Counted from the first letter of the stretch, positions 25,132 through 33,879 are shown. The stretch is DNA of 64,000 bases from Micromonospora chokoriensis (GCF_000718555.1 NZ_JOAN01000020.1:1-64000), one strand, 5' to 3'. Program-made: numbers and translations. Notes: generated by a model from the sequence alone, not told the origin.

Positions 25132-26418
25132 ATGCGCCGTTTGGCACAACGTGGTCTCGCGATCGCCAGCACCATCGCCCTGTTGGCCGCCGCCGCTGGT
25201 TGCAGCGGTGACAACGGGTCCGGTCCCGGCGGCGCATCGGTGCCGGGCGTCACCGACACCGAGATCACCGTCGGCACCCACATGCCGCTCACCGGGCCGG
25301 CCTCGGCCGGCTACTCCAAGATCGCCCCGGCGACGAAGGCGTACTTCGACTACGTCAACGCCAACGGCGGCGTGCACGGCCGGAAGATCACCTACAAGAT
25401 CATGGACGACGGCTACAACCCGGCCAACACCCAGCAGGTGGTCCGTCAACTCGTCCTGCAGGACAAGGTCTTCGCCGTCCTCAACGGCCTGGGCACGCCG
25501 ACACACACCGGGGTGCTCGACTTCCTCAAGAGCAACCGGGTGCCTGATCTCTTCGTCGCCTCCGGCAGCCGCAGCTGGGACCAACCAGACAAGTATCCGG
25601 GCACCTTCGGGTTCAACCCGGACTACACGATCGAGGGCAAGATCCTCGCCAACTACGCGAAGCGGGACCTGGCCGGCCAGAAGGTCTGCTTCCTCGGCCA
25701 GGACGACGACTTCGGCCGCGACAGCCTGGCCGGCGTGGAGAAGGTGCTCGGTGCCGCGGCGGTGGCGGTCAAGCAGACGTACGTCACCAGCAACACCAAC
25801 GTGGCGCCGCAGATCGGCGCGTTCAAGGCGGCCGGTTGCCAGGTCGTCATGCTCGCCACCGTGCCCGGCTTCACCGCGCTCTCCATCGGCACCGCCGCAC
25901 GGCTGGGCTTCAAGCCGCAGTGGCTGGTCTCCAACGTCGGCGCCGACCACCCCACCCTGGCCAAGCAGCTCGGCGCTGCCGCGCCGCTGCTGGAGGGCAT
26001 GGTCGGCACCAACTACCTGCCGATGCAGAACGACACCGCGAACCCGTGGATCCAGCTCTTCACGAAGGTCAACAAGGAGCACAACGGGGACGCGCCGTTC
26101 GACGGCAACACCGTCTACGGCATGTCGGTCGGTTACCTCTTCGTGCAGGTGCTGCTCGCCGCCGGCAAGGACCTCACCCGGGAGAAGGTGCTGGGCGCCG
26201 TGCAGAAGGGCGGCTTCCAGGGCCCTGGTCTGGCACCGCTGCGGTTCTCCGCCACGGACCACTCCGGGTACGGCGGGCAGCGGCTGTCCCGGGTGACCGG
26301 GGGAGTGCAGAGCTACTTCGGCCCGACGTACGAGACCGACGAGGCGGACGGGTCGGTCAACGAGTACACCGCCGCACCGGCCGCACCGCCGGCGAACGGG
26401 GTGCCGACCGTCTCCTGA
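25132..26418 (+). CDS. livK: Substrate-binding lipoprotein of the branched-chain amino-acid-type importer
   Basis: 428 residues. A type II signal ends in a lipobox (LLAAAAGC, Cys24), then a periplasmic-binding-protein type I fold begins with TEITVGTHMPLTGPASAGYSK, typical of LivK-family ligand-binding proteins. NPANTQQVVRQLVLQDKVFAVL and VVMLATVPGFTALSIGTAARLGFKP mark the two lobes. It captures the substrate outside the membrane and hands it to LivHM. The ATG at 25132 is preferred over a GTG three codons earlier because that GTG is too close to the AAAGG site, but the choice is not secure. A hairpin follows. Confidence 0.82.
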   Translation: MRRLAQRGLAIASTIALLAAAAGCSGDNGSGPGGASVPGVTDTEITVGTHMPLTGPASAGYSKIAPATKAYFDYVNANGGVHGRKITYKIMDDGYNPANTQQVVRQLVLQDKVFAVLNGLGTPTHTGVLDFLKSNRVPDLFVASGSRSWDQPDKYPGTFGFNPDYTIEGKILANYAKRDLAGQKVCFLGQDDDFGRDSLAGVEKVLGAAAVAVKQTYVTSNTNVAPQIGAFKAAGCQVVMLATVPGFTALSIGTAARLGFKPQWLVSNVGADHPTLAKQLGAAAPLLEGMVGTNYLPMQNDTANPWIQLFTKVNKEHNGDAPFDGNTVYGMSVGYLFVQVLLAAGKDLTREKVLGAVQKGGFQGPGLAPLRFSATDHSGYGGQRLSRVTGGVQSYFGPTYETDEADGSVNEYTAAPAAPPANGVPTVS

Positions 26419-26434
26419 CGGCAGGCACACCCGA

Positions 26435-26478
26435 CGTCCGACCGGGCCTGGTCTCGCCTGACCACGCCCGGTCGGACG
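26435..26478 (+). terminator. Hairpin terminator of the liv-type operon
   Basis: A perfect 13-base-pair stem (arms 26435-26447 and 26466-26478) with an 18-base loop begins 17 bases after the binding-protein stop. Confidence 0.7.
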
Positions 26479-26526
26479 GCTGCGCGTGGGTTGGCGGGGT
26501 GGCCGGCCCGGCCGATCGTCCGAGCG

Positions 26527-26556
26527 TTGACCGACACCGATCAGCACTCCTACTAT
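26527..26556 (+). promoter_or_regulatory. Candidate promoter of the TetR gene
   Basis: In the 309-base gap between the liv operon and the TetR gene, -35 TTGACC (26527-26532), an 18-base spacer and -10 TACTAT (26551-26556) form the best sigma-70-like pair. It would give a leader of about 160 bases. Apart from the operon terminator, nothing else was seen in this gap. Confidence 0.45.
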
Positions 26557-26727
26557 CTGCACCGTGAATGCATATTCGGGCCGGCTCGCCGCCCGACGAC
26601 GCCACCTGGGTCATCGTCTGCGACGGCGGCACCGCGCCGACCGGCCGGGCCGACCGGCCGCGTCGGCCCAGCGTCCGGAGCTGCTGATCATCGCCTGTCT
26701 AGACTCGGCGGTGCGGCGGGGGACGCC

Positions 26728-27363
26728 ATGGCGGTGAGGGGGCGGGGGCGGATGGACGGGGTCGAGGTCGTGGGCCGGGTCGACGGGCGCACCGCCCGTG
26801 CCGAGCGCACCCGTGCGGCCATCGTCGAGGCGCACCTCGCGCTCATCTCCGAGGGTGACCTCCGCCCGACCGGGGAGCGCATCGCCGAACGGGCGGGCAT
26901 CTCGCTGCGGACGCTCTGGACCAACTTCAAGGACATGGAGACGCTCTTCGAGGCGAGCGGTGCCGAGGTACTTCGCCAGCAGGACGCCGCCTACCGGCCG
27001 ATCTCACCCGGGCTGCCGCTGGTGAAGCGCGTCGACGCGTACTGCCGGCAGCGCGCTCGGCTGCTCCAGCTCATCGCACCGTCGGCGCGGGCCGCCCAGA
27101 TGCGGGAGCCGGTCTCCGAGCAGCTGCACCGCAACCGTCTCAAACACATCGACCGGGTCCGCGACGAGGTCGAGGAGCTCTTCGCCGTCGAGCTGGGCGA
27201 GGCCGGTCAGGGGCGGGAGCAGTTGCTCAACGCACTGGTGGCGGCGAGCACGTGGCAGGCCTGGTCGATGCTGCGCTACGGGCTCGGTCTGGGCGTGGAT
27301 CAGGCCCGCGCGGTGATGTCCCGGACCGTGGGCGCCCTGTTGGCCGAGGTCGCGCCCGACTGA
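26728..27363 (+). CDS. TetR/AcrR-family transcriptional regulator
   Basis: 211 residues. The N-terminal helix-turn-helix runs ARAERTRAAIVEAHLALI, LRPTGERIAERAGISLRTLWTNF; in place of the usual YYHF/YWHF, WTNFKDMETLFEA follows. The helical C-domain (LLQLIAPSARAAQMREPVSEQLHRN) is of the ligand-binding type. Two ATGs (26728 and 26752) each have a G-rich sequence upstream; the first is used here. It follows the importer operon on the same strand and may control it or the acyl-CoA genes beyond the LuxR gene. Confidence 0.75.
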   Translation: MAVRGRGRMDGVEVVGRVDGRTARAERTRAAIVEAHLALISEGDLRPTGERIAERAGISLRTLWTNFKDMETLFEASGAEVLRQQDAAYRPISPGLPLVKRVDAYCRQRARLLQLIAPSARAAQMREPVSEQLHRNRLKHIDRVRDEVEELFAVELGEAGQGREQLLNALVAASTWQAWSMLRYGLGLGVDQARAVMSRTVGALLAEVAPD

Positions 27364-27427
27364 TTCCGGCCCGGCCCGATATCGCACCCTCTTTCCATTC
27401 GGTTTCTGATGGGTAACACTGGCTGTC

Positions 27428-30250
27428 ATGGTTACTGCATCAGGAGTGCAACTAACCGTGCTGCGTGGCCGGGATGACGAGTGCCGGGCGGTCCGAAGCC
27501 TGCTGGACGGCATGACCACCGCCGCCGGTGCCCTGCTGATGCGCGGAGAGCCCGGATCGGGCCGGACGGCGCTTCTCGGCTACGCCCACCGACACGCCAA
27601 GGGCTGCGCCGTGCTCGCCGGGAGCGGGCTCGCCGAGGAAGCCGACCTGCCGTACGCCGGCCTGCAACGCCTGGTCGACCCGGTACGCGACCGGGTCGCC
27701 GCCCTGCCGAACGAGCAACGCTTGCTGCTGCGGCGCGCGCTGGCCGGACAGAGCTGCCCGGCCGATAAGCAACTGACGCTGTCGATGGCGGTGCTCGGGC
27801 TGCTCGCCGCCGCCACCCGGGACCAGCCGTTGCTCGTCACCATGGACGACCTCGACCGAGGTGACCCGCAGACCGCGCAGGTGCTGGCGTTCGTGGCCCG
27901 CCGACTGCGGCACCTGCCGCTCGCCGTGCTGCTGACCGCGGACGTCACCGCCAACCTCGACGGGATACCGGCACACCGACTCCGAGCGCTGACCGAGAGC
28001 GAGAGCGCTGCCGTCCTCACCGATCGGCTCTCTCGGCTGACCGAGCGCGAGAGCGTCGACCGGCTCCCCGAGCAGCCCGCCGCGTCGGCCCTGACCGCGT
28101 TGGCCGCGATCGGCGGCGGCAACCCGCAGGCCCTGGTGGACCTCGCCGAGGTGCTCACCGCAGGGCAGTGGCGTGGTGAGGAGCCGCTGCCCGCCGCACC
28201 ACCGGCGGACGGGGCGCTGGGCCGCGCGTACCGCGCTCGGCTGGACCGGCTGCCACCGGAGACCCGCCGGGTGCTGTTGCTCGCCGCGCTCGACGAGGAC
28301 GGCGAGCCGGGCACCCTGATCCGGGCCGCTGGGGCCGCCGGCACCGAGGTCGAGGCGCTCGCCCCGGCGGAGGTCGCCGGCCTGGTCCGCGTCGAGCAAC
28401 GAGGTGTCACCTTCCCGCAGCCGTTGGTGCGCACGATGATCGCGGCCAGCGCGCCGCTCGCGGAGCGCCGCGCGGCGCACCGACTGCTCGCTGAGGTGCT
28501 GGTAGGGGACGGGCAGCGGCTGCGCCGGGCGATGCACCTCGCCGCCGCGACGGCGGGCGCTGATCCGGTCCTCGCCGCCGAGCTGGAACAGGCGGCCGTC
28601 GGCGGCGCAGGCGGCTGGGCTGCCGCCTCGGTGGCCCTGCGGTGGGCCGCCGAGCTGAGTGATCATCCGAAGCTGACCGCCACCCGCCTGTTGACCGCCG
28701 CCCGCTACGCCTGGGTCGGAGGTCAGCCCGACGTGGCCCGGCTGCTGCTCGACCGCCTCCGCGCGGTCTGCGCCGACCCGGTTGTCCGGGGGCGTGCCGA
28801 CCTGCTCCGCGGTGAGCTGGAGCTGCGCTGCGGCACCGCGTCCAGCGCGTCGGTCACGCTGCTGGACGCCGCCGCGGCGGTGCACGGCGCCGACCGTGCC
28901 CTGGCCTTGGCCGGGCTGGTACGGGCCGGCGAGGCGGTCTGCTTCGCCGGCGACCAGTACCGCTACGCCGAGGTCGGCCGGCGGGCGCTGGCGTTGCGAC
29001 GTCCGAGCGACCCGCCGGCCCTGGAGCTGATGAGCTGCCTGATCACCGGGGTGGCGGCGACCCTGCGGGGCGACCACGAGCGAGCCGGTCCCGTGCTGCG
29101 CCGCGCCGTCGTGCTGGGCGGCCGGCTGACCGGCCCGGCGCTGACCCCCACCGCGCTCACCTGCGCTGCGGCGGCCGGACTGCTGGTGGCCGTGGACGGC
29201 GCGGCCCACCGACTCGCCGAGCGCGCCGTCGGGCTGGCCCGCGAGCGGGGCGAGCTGTCCAAGCTGTCCCGGGCGTTGGAGCTGCGGGCGATCGCCGAGT
29301 ACTGGTTGGGTCGACACGAGACAGCGGCGCAGACGTCCCGCGACGGGCTGCGCGTCGCCCGCGCCACCGGTCAGGTCAACTGCGCCAACGTCCATCTGGG
29401 CATGCTCGCCGTCCTCGCCGCGATCCGGGCCGACCGGGACACCAGCCTGCGGCGGATCCGTGAGATCGGCGAATCGCCGACGCCGGGCAGCCGCCCGCAC
29501 GCGCTCGCCGCGTGGGCCCTGGCGGTGCTCGACCTGGTCGACGGCCGGCACGCCGAGGCCGCGGACCGGCTGGCGTCGCTGGCCCGGCTCGGCACCGGTC
29601 GCGGTCAGGTCCTCGTGCAGGTGATGGCCACCCCCTACCTGGTGGAGGCGGCGGCGCACCTGGCGCACCGACCGGCGGCGACGGCCGCGCTCGCCGTATT
29701 CGACAGGTGGGCCAGCAGCACCGCGAGCCCGCTGCGCCGGGCCCTGTCCGCGCGATGCCACGCGCTGCTCGCCCCCCGGGGCGGCGCCGAGGCGGAGCGC
29801 GACTTCCAGGCGGCGCTGCGGCTGCACCCGACCGAGGCCGGCACGTTCGAGCGGGCCCGCACCGAGTTGCTCTTCGGCCAGGAGTTGCGGCGTAGTCGAC
29901 GCCCACGTGACGCGCGGACGCACCTGCACCAGGCCCGTGAGATGTTCAGCCTGCTCGGGGTGGAGTGCTGGGCCGAGCAGGCCACCACGGAGCTGCGGGC
30001 GGCCGGGGAGTCGATCGGTCCGCCGGACCTGCCCGCCGCGCGGCTGTTGACCGGCCAGCAACTGCGGATCGCCGAGCTGGTCGCCGAGGGCGCCACCAAC
30101 CGGGAGATCGCCGCCCGGATGTTCCTCTCCACCCGTACGGTCGACCACCATCTGCGCAACGTGTTCCACCGGCTGGGCATCCGGTCGCGTACCGAGTTGG
30201 CCCGCGCGTTCGCCACCGAACGGCACGTCGGTCTGGCCTCCGACCGGTGA
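27428..30250 (+). CDS. Large ATP-binding LuxR-family (LAL) transcriptional regulator
   Basis: 940 residues: an N-terminal AAA/STAND NTPase (about 10-330), a long alpha-helical TPR-like middle and a C-terminal LuxR helix-turn-helix (about 875-935: LLTGQQLRIAELVAEGATNR, EIAARMFLSTRTVDHHLRNVF, HRLGIRSRTELARAF). The Walker A reads GEPGSGRTALL, with Arg46 where Lys is required for strong nucleotide binding, and the Walker B region is LLVTMDDLDRGD. LAL proteins activate sugar or secondary-metabolite operons in response to ligands. No biosynthetic cluster is adjacent; the next genes encode acyl-CoA dehydrogenase and MaoC hydratase, which are plausible targets. The ATG lies only about ten bases after a TAACAC -10-like element. 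Confidence 0.8.
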   Translation: MVTASGVQLTVLRGRDDECRAVRSLLDGMTTAAGALLMRGEPGSGRTALLGYAHRHAKGCAVLAGSGLAEEADLPYAGLQRLVDPVRDRVAALPNEQRLLLRRALAGQSCPADKQLTLSMAVLGLLAAATRDQPLLVTMDDLDRGDPQTAQVLAFVARRLRHLPLAVLLTADVTANLDGIPAHRLRALTESESAAVLTDRLSRLTERESVDRLPEQPAASALTALAAIGGGNPQALVDLAEVLTAGQWRGEEPLPAAPPADGALGRAYRARLDRLPPETRRVLLLAALDEDGEPGTLIRAAGAAGTEVEALAPAEVAGLVRVEQRGVTFPQPLVRTMIAASAPLAERRAAHRLLAEVLVGDGQRLRRAMHLAAATAGADPVLAAELEQAAVGGAGGWAAASVALRWAAELSDHPKLTATRLLTAARYAWVGGQPDVARLLLDRLRAVCADPVVRGRADLLRGELELRCGTASSASVTLLDAAAAVHGADRALALAGLVRAGEAVCFAGDQYRYAEVGRRALALRRPSDPPALELMSCLITGVAATLRGDHERAGPVLRRAVVLGGRLTGPALTPTALTCAAAAGLLVAVDGAAHRLAERAVGLARERGELSKLSRALELRAIAEYWLGRHETAAQTSRDGLRVARATGQVNCANVHLGMLAVLAAIRADRDTSLRRIREIGESPTPGSRPHALAAWALAVLDLVDGRHAEAADRLASLARLGTGRGQVLVQVMATPYLVEAAAHLAHRPAATAALAVFDRWASSTASPLRRALSARCHALLAPRGGAEAERDFQAALRLHPTEAGTFERARTELLFGQELRRSRRPRDARTHLHQAREMFSLLGVECWAEQATTELRAAGESIGPPDLPAARLLTGQQLRIAELVAEGATNREIAARMFLSTRTVDHHLRNVFHRLGIRSRTELARAFATERHVGLASDR

Positions 30251-30289
30251 CCATCCGGTCTGGACGGCGTAAACTATCACCGCTAGTTT
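30247..30289 (+). promoter_or_regulatory. Promoter of the acyl-CoA dehydrogenase gene with an overlapping operator
   Basis: -35-like GTGACC (30247-30252), 17-base spacer, -10 TAAACT (30270-30275). A perfect inverted repeat AAACTA-N7-TAGTTT (30271-30289) overlaps the -10 and the predicted start of transcription, 7 bases before the ATG, which is typical of a repressor site of a TetR-like dimer. Confidence 0.55.
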
Positions 30290-30296
30290 GAGCGCC

Positions 30297-31445
30297 ATGG
30301 ACCTCACTCTCTCCGCCGAACAGGCGGCGGTCCGCCAGCTGGCCGCCGAGTTCGCCGACCGCGAGCTGCTGCCGCACGCGGCCGCCTGGGATCGCCGCGA
30401 GTCGGTCGACCCCGCCATCGTCGGCATGCTCGGTGACCTGGGTTTCCTGGGGCTGACCATCGCCGAGGCCGACGGCGGGTCCGGCGGCGACCACCTCGCG
30501 TACTGCCTGGTCCTGGAAGAGCTCGGCCGGGGCGACTCCGCCGTGCGCGGCATCGTCTCGGTCTCACTCGGCCTGGTCGCCAAGTCGATCGCCGCGCACG
30601 GGAGCGCGGACCAGCGGGCCGAGTGGCTGCCTCGGCTCTGCTCGGGCAGCGCGCTCGGCTGCTTCGCGCTGACCGAACCGGACAGCGGCTCGGACGCGGC
30701 CGCACTGCGCACCCGTGCCGTTCGCGACGGCGGCGACTGGCTGCTCACCGGCACGAAGACGTTCATCACCAACGGCACCACCGCCGACGTCGCGTTGGTC
30801 TTCGCCCGCACCGGCGGCCCCGGGCACCGGGGAATCAGCGCGTTCCTGGTGCCCACCGCCAGCCCCGGGCTGACCCGCCGGGAGATCCACGGCAAGCTCG
30901 GCCTGCGCGGTCAGGCCACCGGCGAGCTGAGCTTCGACGAGGTGCGCGTGCCCGACACGGCCCGCCTCGGTGCCGAGGGCGCCGGGTTCCGGCTGGCCCT
31001 GGGCACCCTCGCCAAGGGCCGGATGTCGGTGGCCGCCGGGTGCGTCGGCATCGCCCAGGGCTGCCTCGACGCGGCGGTCGGTTACGCCGGGCAGCGGACC
31101 CAGTTCGGCAAACCGATCGCCGGGCACCAGCTCGTCCAACAACTGCTCGCCGCCATCGCGGTGGACACCGCCGCCGCCCGGCTGCTGGTCTGGCAGGTGG
31201 CCGACCTGATCGACCGCGACCAGCCGTTCGCCACCGAGGCGTCGATGGCCAAACTCTTCGCCAGCGAGGCCGCCGTCCGCGCGGCCAACAACGCGGTCCA
31301 GGTGTTCGGTGGGTACGGCTACATCGATGAGTACCCGGTCGGCAAGTACCTGCGCGACGCCCGGGTAGCCACCCTCTACGAGGGCACCAGTCAGATCCAG
31401 CAACTCCTCATCGGACGCGCGCTCACCGGCGTCAACGCCTTCTAG
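30297..31445 (+). CDS. Acyl-CoA dehydrogenase
   Basis: 382 residues with the standard three-domain FAD acyl-CoA dehydrogenase layout. It shows CFALTEPDSGSDAAALRT (FAD-binding signature), GTKTFITNG, GKLGLRGQATGELSF, RTQFGKPIAGHQLVQQ and the C-terminal LYEGTSQIQQLLIGRAL carrying the catalytic-base Glu of the MCAD/BCAD type. It oxidises an acyl-CoA to the 2-enoyl-CoA, passing electrons to ETF. Chain preference is not readable. The ATG is used; a TTG three codons earlier lies inside the operator palindrome. A MaoC hydratase gene follows 17 bases later, giving an oxidation-hydration pair. Confidence 0.88.
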   Translation: MDLTLSAEQAAVRQLAAEFADRELLPHAAAWDRRESVDPAIVGMLGDLGFLGLTIAEADGGSGGDHLAYCLVLEELGRGDSAVRGIVSVSLGLVAKSIAAHGSADQRAEWLPRLCSGSALGCFALTEPDSGSDAAALRTRAVRDGGDWLLTGTKTFITNGTTADVALVFARTGGPGHRGISAFLVPTASPGLTRREIHGKLGLRGQATGELSFDEVRVPDTARLGAEGAGFRLALGTLAKGRMSVAAGCVGIAQGCLDAAVGYAGQRTQFGKPIAGHQLVQQLLAAIAVDTAAARLLVWQVADLIDRDQPFATEASMAKLFASEAAVRAANNAVQVFGGYGYIDEYPVGKYLRDARVATLYEGTSQIQQLLIGRALTGVNAF

Positions 31446-31462
31446 CTGTAGGGAGACCTGGC

Positions 31463-31927
31463 ATGAGAGTCTTCGCCTCGTTCGAGGAGTTGGCCGCCGC
31501 GACCGGCGAGAGCATCGGGCCCGGTCCGTGGCAACGCATCGAGCAGAGCCGCGTCGACCTCTTCGCCGACGCCACCGACGACCACCAGTGGATCCATCTC
31601 GACCCGGTCCGAGCCGCGGCGGGCCCGTTCGGCGCGACGATCGCGCACGGCTACCTCACCCTGTCGCTGTTGCCGGCGTTGGCGGGCCGGCTCTATCGGG
31701 TCGAGGGGGTGGCGATGGGGGTCAACTACGGGCTGAACCGGGTGCGTTTCCCCGCCCCGGTCCGGGTTGGCGCCGCCGTACGCGCCACCGCCACCATCGC
31801 CGAGGTGTCGCCGGTGAGCGGCGGTGTGCAACTGGTCGTGGCGGTCACCGTGGAGAGCGACAGCGGCGGCAAGCCGGTCTGCGTGGCCGAGACGGTGAGC
31901 CGGCTCTACCGCGGCGTGCAGCAGTAA
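31463..31927 (+). CDS. MaoC-family (R)-specific enoyl-CoA hydratase
   Basis: 154 residues of the hot-dog hydratase-2 type. The catalytic Asp/His pair lies in DATDDHQWIHLDPVRA, followed by GPFGATIAHGYLTLSLLPAL, the usual MaoC motif, and NYGLNRVRFPAPVRVG. It adds water to 2-enoyl-CoA, the product of the dehydrogenase encoded just upstream. The TAGGGAG-type site precedes the ATG. Short intergenic distance indicates one transcript with the dehydrogenase. Confidence 0.85.
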   Translation: MRVFASFEELAAATGESIGPGPWQRIEQSRVDLFADATDDHQWIHLDPVRAAAGPFGATIAHGYLTLSLLPALAGRLYRVEGVAMGVNYGLNRVRFPAPVRVGAAVRATATIAEVSPVSGGVQLVVAVTVESDSGGKPVCVAETVSRLYRGVQQ

Positions 31928-32462
31928 CCGCGGCGTTGTCAGGGTGGGTAGGGTCCGAGAGAAGTTCCGGAAAGTGCGATGCGCTGCTGTCCCCGTGAAC
32001 TTGCCCGGCTGACGCGGCAGGGCCTCGTCGCTGCCTGTGATGGGCTGCTACCTGGGCAGCCGGGTCCGGCCATGTCTGCCGGAGCGGACCAGGTCTCGTA
32101 AACCTTCCGGAAATTATTGCTCGTCGATCAGTGGCGCTGACATACTCCACATCCATCGGAGTCGACGGTCGGCAATCGGCAACGCCGCAGGCTGAGGGCG
32201 GCGACGGATCCCGTCGCCGCCCCGCTCCGTCCGGTTTGCGGGATCAGCGGGTGGCGGTGCGGCCCGGGTCCAAGAGCCCGCGGGTGCGACGACGTGCACA
32301 CCGGCGCCGGCCCTGCGGTGGTGAGCGCCCGCCAGGGGTCGGCGATGGCGGGCGCTCACCGTCCAGCGCCGCGTCATCCGCGGTTCGCCTCTTGCTGGAC
32401 GGTCTGTGCCGGCCCGAGCGCGGTGCCGAGCGGGTGGGGCCCGGCACCGCCCTCGGGTGGTG
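31928..32462. other. 535-base non-coding gap between convergent genes
   Basis: No convincing gene is present; a 150-codon frame here lacks a ribosome site and codon bias. It contains two copies of TTCCGGAA (31965-31972 and 32105-32112), the same core found in the GH3 and CE1 upstream regions, an A/T-rich patch after the second copy (aaattattgc), and a long hairpin at 32320-32360. The gap separates the fatty-acid genes from the xylan locus. Confidence 0.6.
32320..32360. terminator. Hairpin between MaoC and the SGNH esterase genes
   Basis: A perfect 15-base-pair stem (arms 32320-32334, 32346-32360) with an 11-base loop, about 100 bases beyond the esterase stop. It may end the minus-strand esterase transcript and block read-through in either direction. 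Confidence 0.6.
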
Positions 32463-33602
32463 TCAGGCGACCGCGCAGGTGGTGCCGTTGAGAGTGAACG
32501 CGGACGGGCGGCCGGTGTTCCCCGTGTGGGTTGCCTGGAAGCCGATGTCGACCGAGGTGTTCGGCGCGATCGTCGCGTTGTAGGAGACGTTGCGGGCGGT
32601 CACCGCTGCGTTCGACGAAGCGTAGGTGGCGTTCCAACCGCTGGTGATGCTCTGCCCAGCCGGCAGGGTGAACGCCAGTGCCCAGCCGTTGACCGGCGTG
32701 CTGCTCGTGTTGGTCACCGAGACCGACGCGGTGAAGCCGCTGTTCCAGGCGTTGACGGTGTACGCGACGCGGCAGTCACCGGACGGCGAGGGCGTGGTGG
32801 GCGGGGGCGTGGTCGGTGGGGGCGTGGTCGGAGTCGTGTCGCCCCCGATGCTGCCGGGCACCGTACGCAGAGCGGCGTACCAGGCGTCGGCCATCTTGCG
32901 GTAGCCCGTGGCGTTCGGGTGCACACCGTCGGCCAGGTCGCTGAGCGTCAGGGCCCGGTACATGTCGACCAGATGTACGCGCTTGCCGGCGGCGGCCCTG
33001 CTCTGCACGATTCCGGGGATCGCGTTGTTGTAGCCACGGACCTGATTATCCGCACCGGACTTCGGGATGATCGTCGCGACGAACACGTCCGCGTTCGGGG
33101 CGGTGTTGGTGATCCGGTCGACGAGCGTGGCCAGTCGGGACGGGGCTCCGGACGTGTCGCCGTACATGTCGTTGGTGCCGATGTGCAGCAGCACGGTCCG
33201 CGGATTAGTGGCCCGCAACCAGTTGACCACGTTGGCGTCGATCTGGGCGATCGTCCAGCCGGAGTGCCCCTGGTGGTCGTGGTCGCCGAGGCTGGCGGGC
33301 CCGTTGAACTGGGAACCGACGAAGTCGATCCGGTAGCCACCGGACGTGAACCGCTGCCACAACTCGTTCCGGTAACCGCCGGGGACGTTGAAGCCGTCGG
33401 TGATCGAGTCGCCGAGCGGCATCACGCGTACCCCGCCGTTGGACTCCGCGCTCGCGGGGGTGGTCGCGATCGGTACGGCGGCGACCATGGCGGCGACGGC
33501 GGCCAGGGCCGTCCACAATCGGTGAGCCCGCCAGGGCCTCGACGTCGTCACGCTGGCGGTCGGTGCGAGAGGGGCAGGTTGGACGAGCGTTGGACTGCGC
33601 AT
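32463..33602 (-). CDS. Secreted SGNH-hydrolase (acetyl-xylan esterase-like) with CBM2
   Basis: 379 residues: a signal peptide (to about residue 53, TTPASAESNG), then an SGNH/GDSL esterase with block I Ser66 (PLGDSITDG), block III Asn144 (HIGTNDM) and block V Asp225/His228 (DLADGVHPNATGY). A Thr/Pro linker leads to a family 2 carbohydrate-binding module (CRVAYTVNAWNSGFTASVSV ... CAVA) with the usual end cysteines. The layout is that of CE2/CE3-like polysaccharide deacetylases that act on plant-wall xylan. The ATG has AGAGGA 6 bases upstream, whereas 73 further N-terminal codons in the open frame are unsupported. It is controlled from a promoter with its own operator about 215 bases upstream. 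Confidence 0.83.
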   Translation of the reverse strand: MRSPTLVQPAPLAPTASVTTSRPWRAHRLWTALAAVAAMVAAVPIATTPASAESNGGVRVMPLGDSITDGFNVPGGYRNELWQRFTSGGYRIDFVGSQFNGPASLGDHDHQGHSGWTIAQIDANVVNWLRATNPRTVLLHIGTNDMYGDTSGAPSRLATLVDRITNTAPNADVFVATIIPKSGADNQVRGYNNAIPGIVQSRAAAGKRVHLVDMYRALTLSDLADGVHPNATGYRKMADAWYAALRTVPGSIGGDTTPTTPPPTTPPPTTPSPSGDCRVAYTVNAWNSGFTASVSVTNTSSTPVNGWALAFTLPAGQSITSGWNATYASSNAAVTARNVSYNATIAPNTSVDIGFQATHTGNTGRPSAFTLNGTTCAVA

Positions 33603-33816
33603 CGGACTTCCTCTGGTGGGGGTGCGCGACATCAGCGGCCACCGACGAGAGGGCTGCCGCCATGACGCGGTACGCGGAGGTGGGTTGCGCGCAACGACCA
33701 AGAACCCGGACGTCTTCACTGGTGGTCGTGGCGCTGAAGGTGGCACTGGCCATCGAGGCTTGGCCGCGACGGGCCGATGAGCCGTGGCGGAAGTGTGCCC
33801 TGCACTCGCCGGACGC

Positions 33817-33846
33817 ACCATAGCGTGTTATCGCTAACACCGGCAA
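33817..33846 (-). promoter_or_regulatory. Esterase promoter with a TGTTAGCGATAACA operator in the spacer
   Basis: On the minus strand: -35 TTGCCG (33846-33841), 18-base spacer, -10 TATGGT (33822-33817). The spacer contains a perfect inverted repeat GTGTTA-GCGA-TAACAC (33825-33840), the TGTTAnCGnTAACA type used by actinobacterial LacI-family sugar regulators. The site differs from the GAAASTTTC boxes near the LacI gene. The resulting leader to the esterase ATG is long (about 205 bases), and no gene is seen in it. Confidence 0.55.
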
Positions 33847-33879
33847 CAGATCGCGGTCCATATCAAGGATCGAGCACGA

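Noticed and set aside
27452..30895. A 1,147-codon minus-strand frame across the LAL regulator
   Set aside because: Shadow frame rich in Gly, Arg and Gln; the plus strand carries clear NTPase and LuxR motifs.
27428..31927. A secondary-metabolite gene cluster signalled by the LAL regulator
   Set aside because: No polyketide synthase, peptide synthetase, terpene or RiPP gene is near; only an acyl-CoA dehydrogenase and a MaoC hydratase follow.
32131..32583. A 150-codon plus-strand frame in the gap before the SGNH gene
   Set aside because: It overlaps the end of the esterase gene, has no ribosome site or recognisable domain, and contains the hairpin; judged non-coding.
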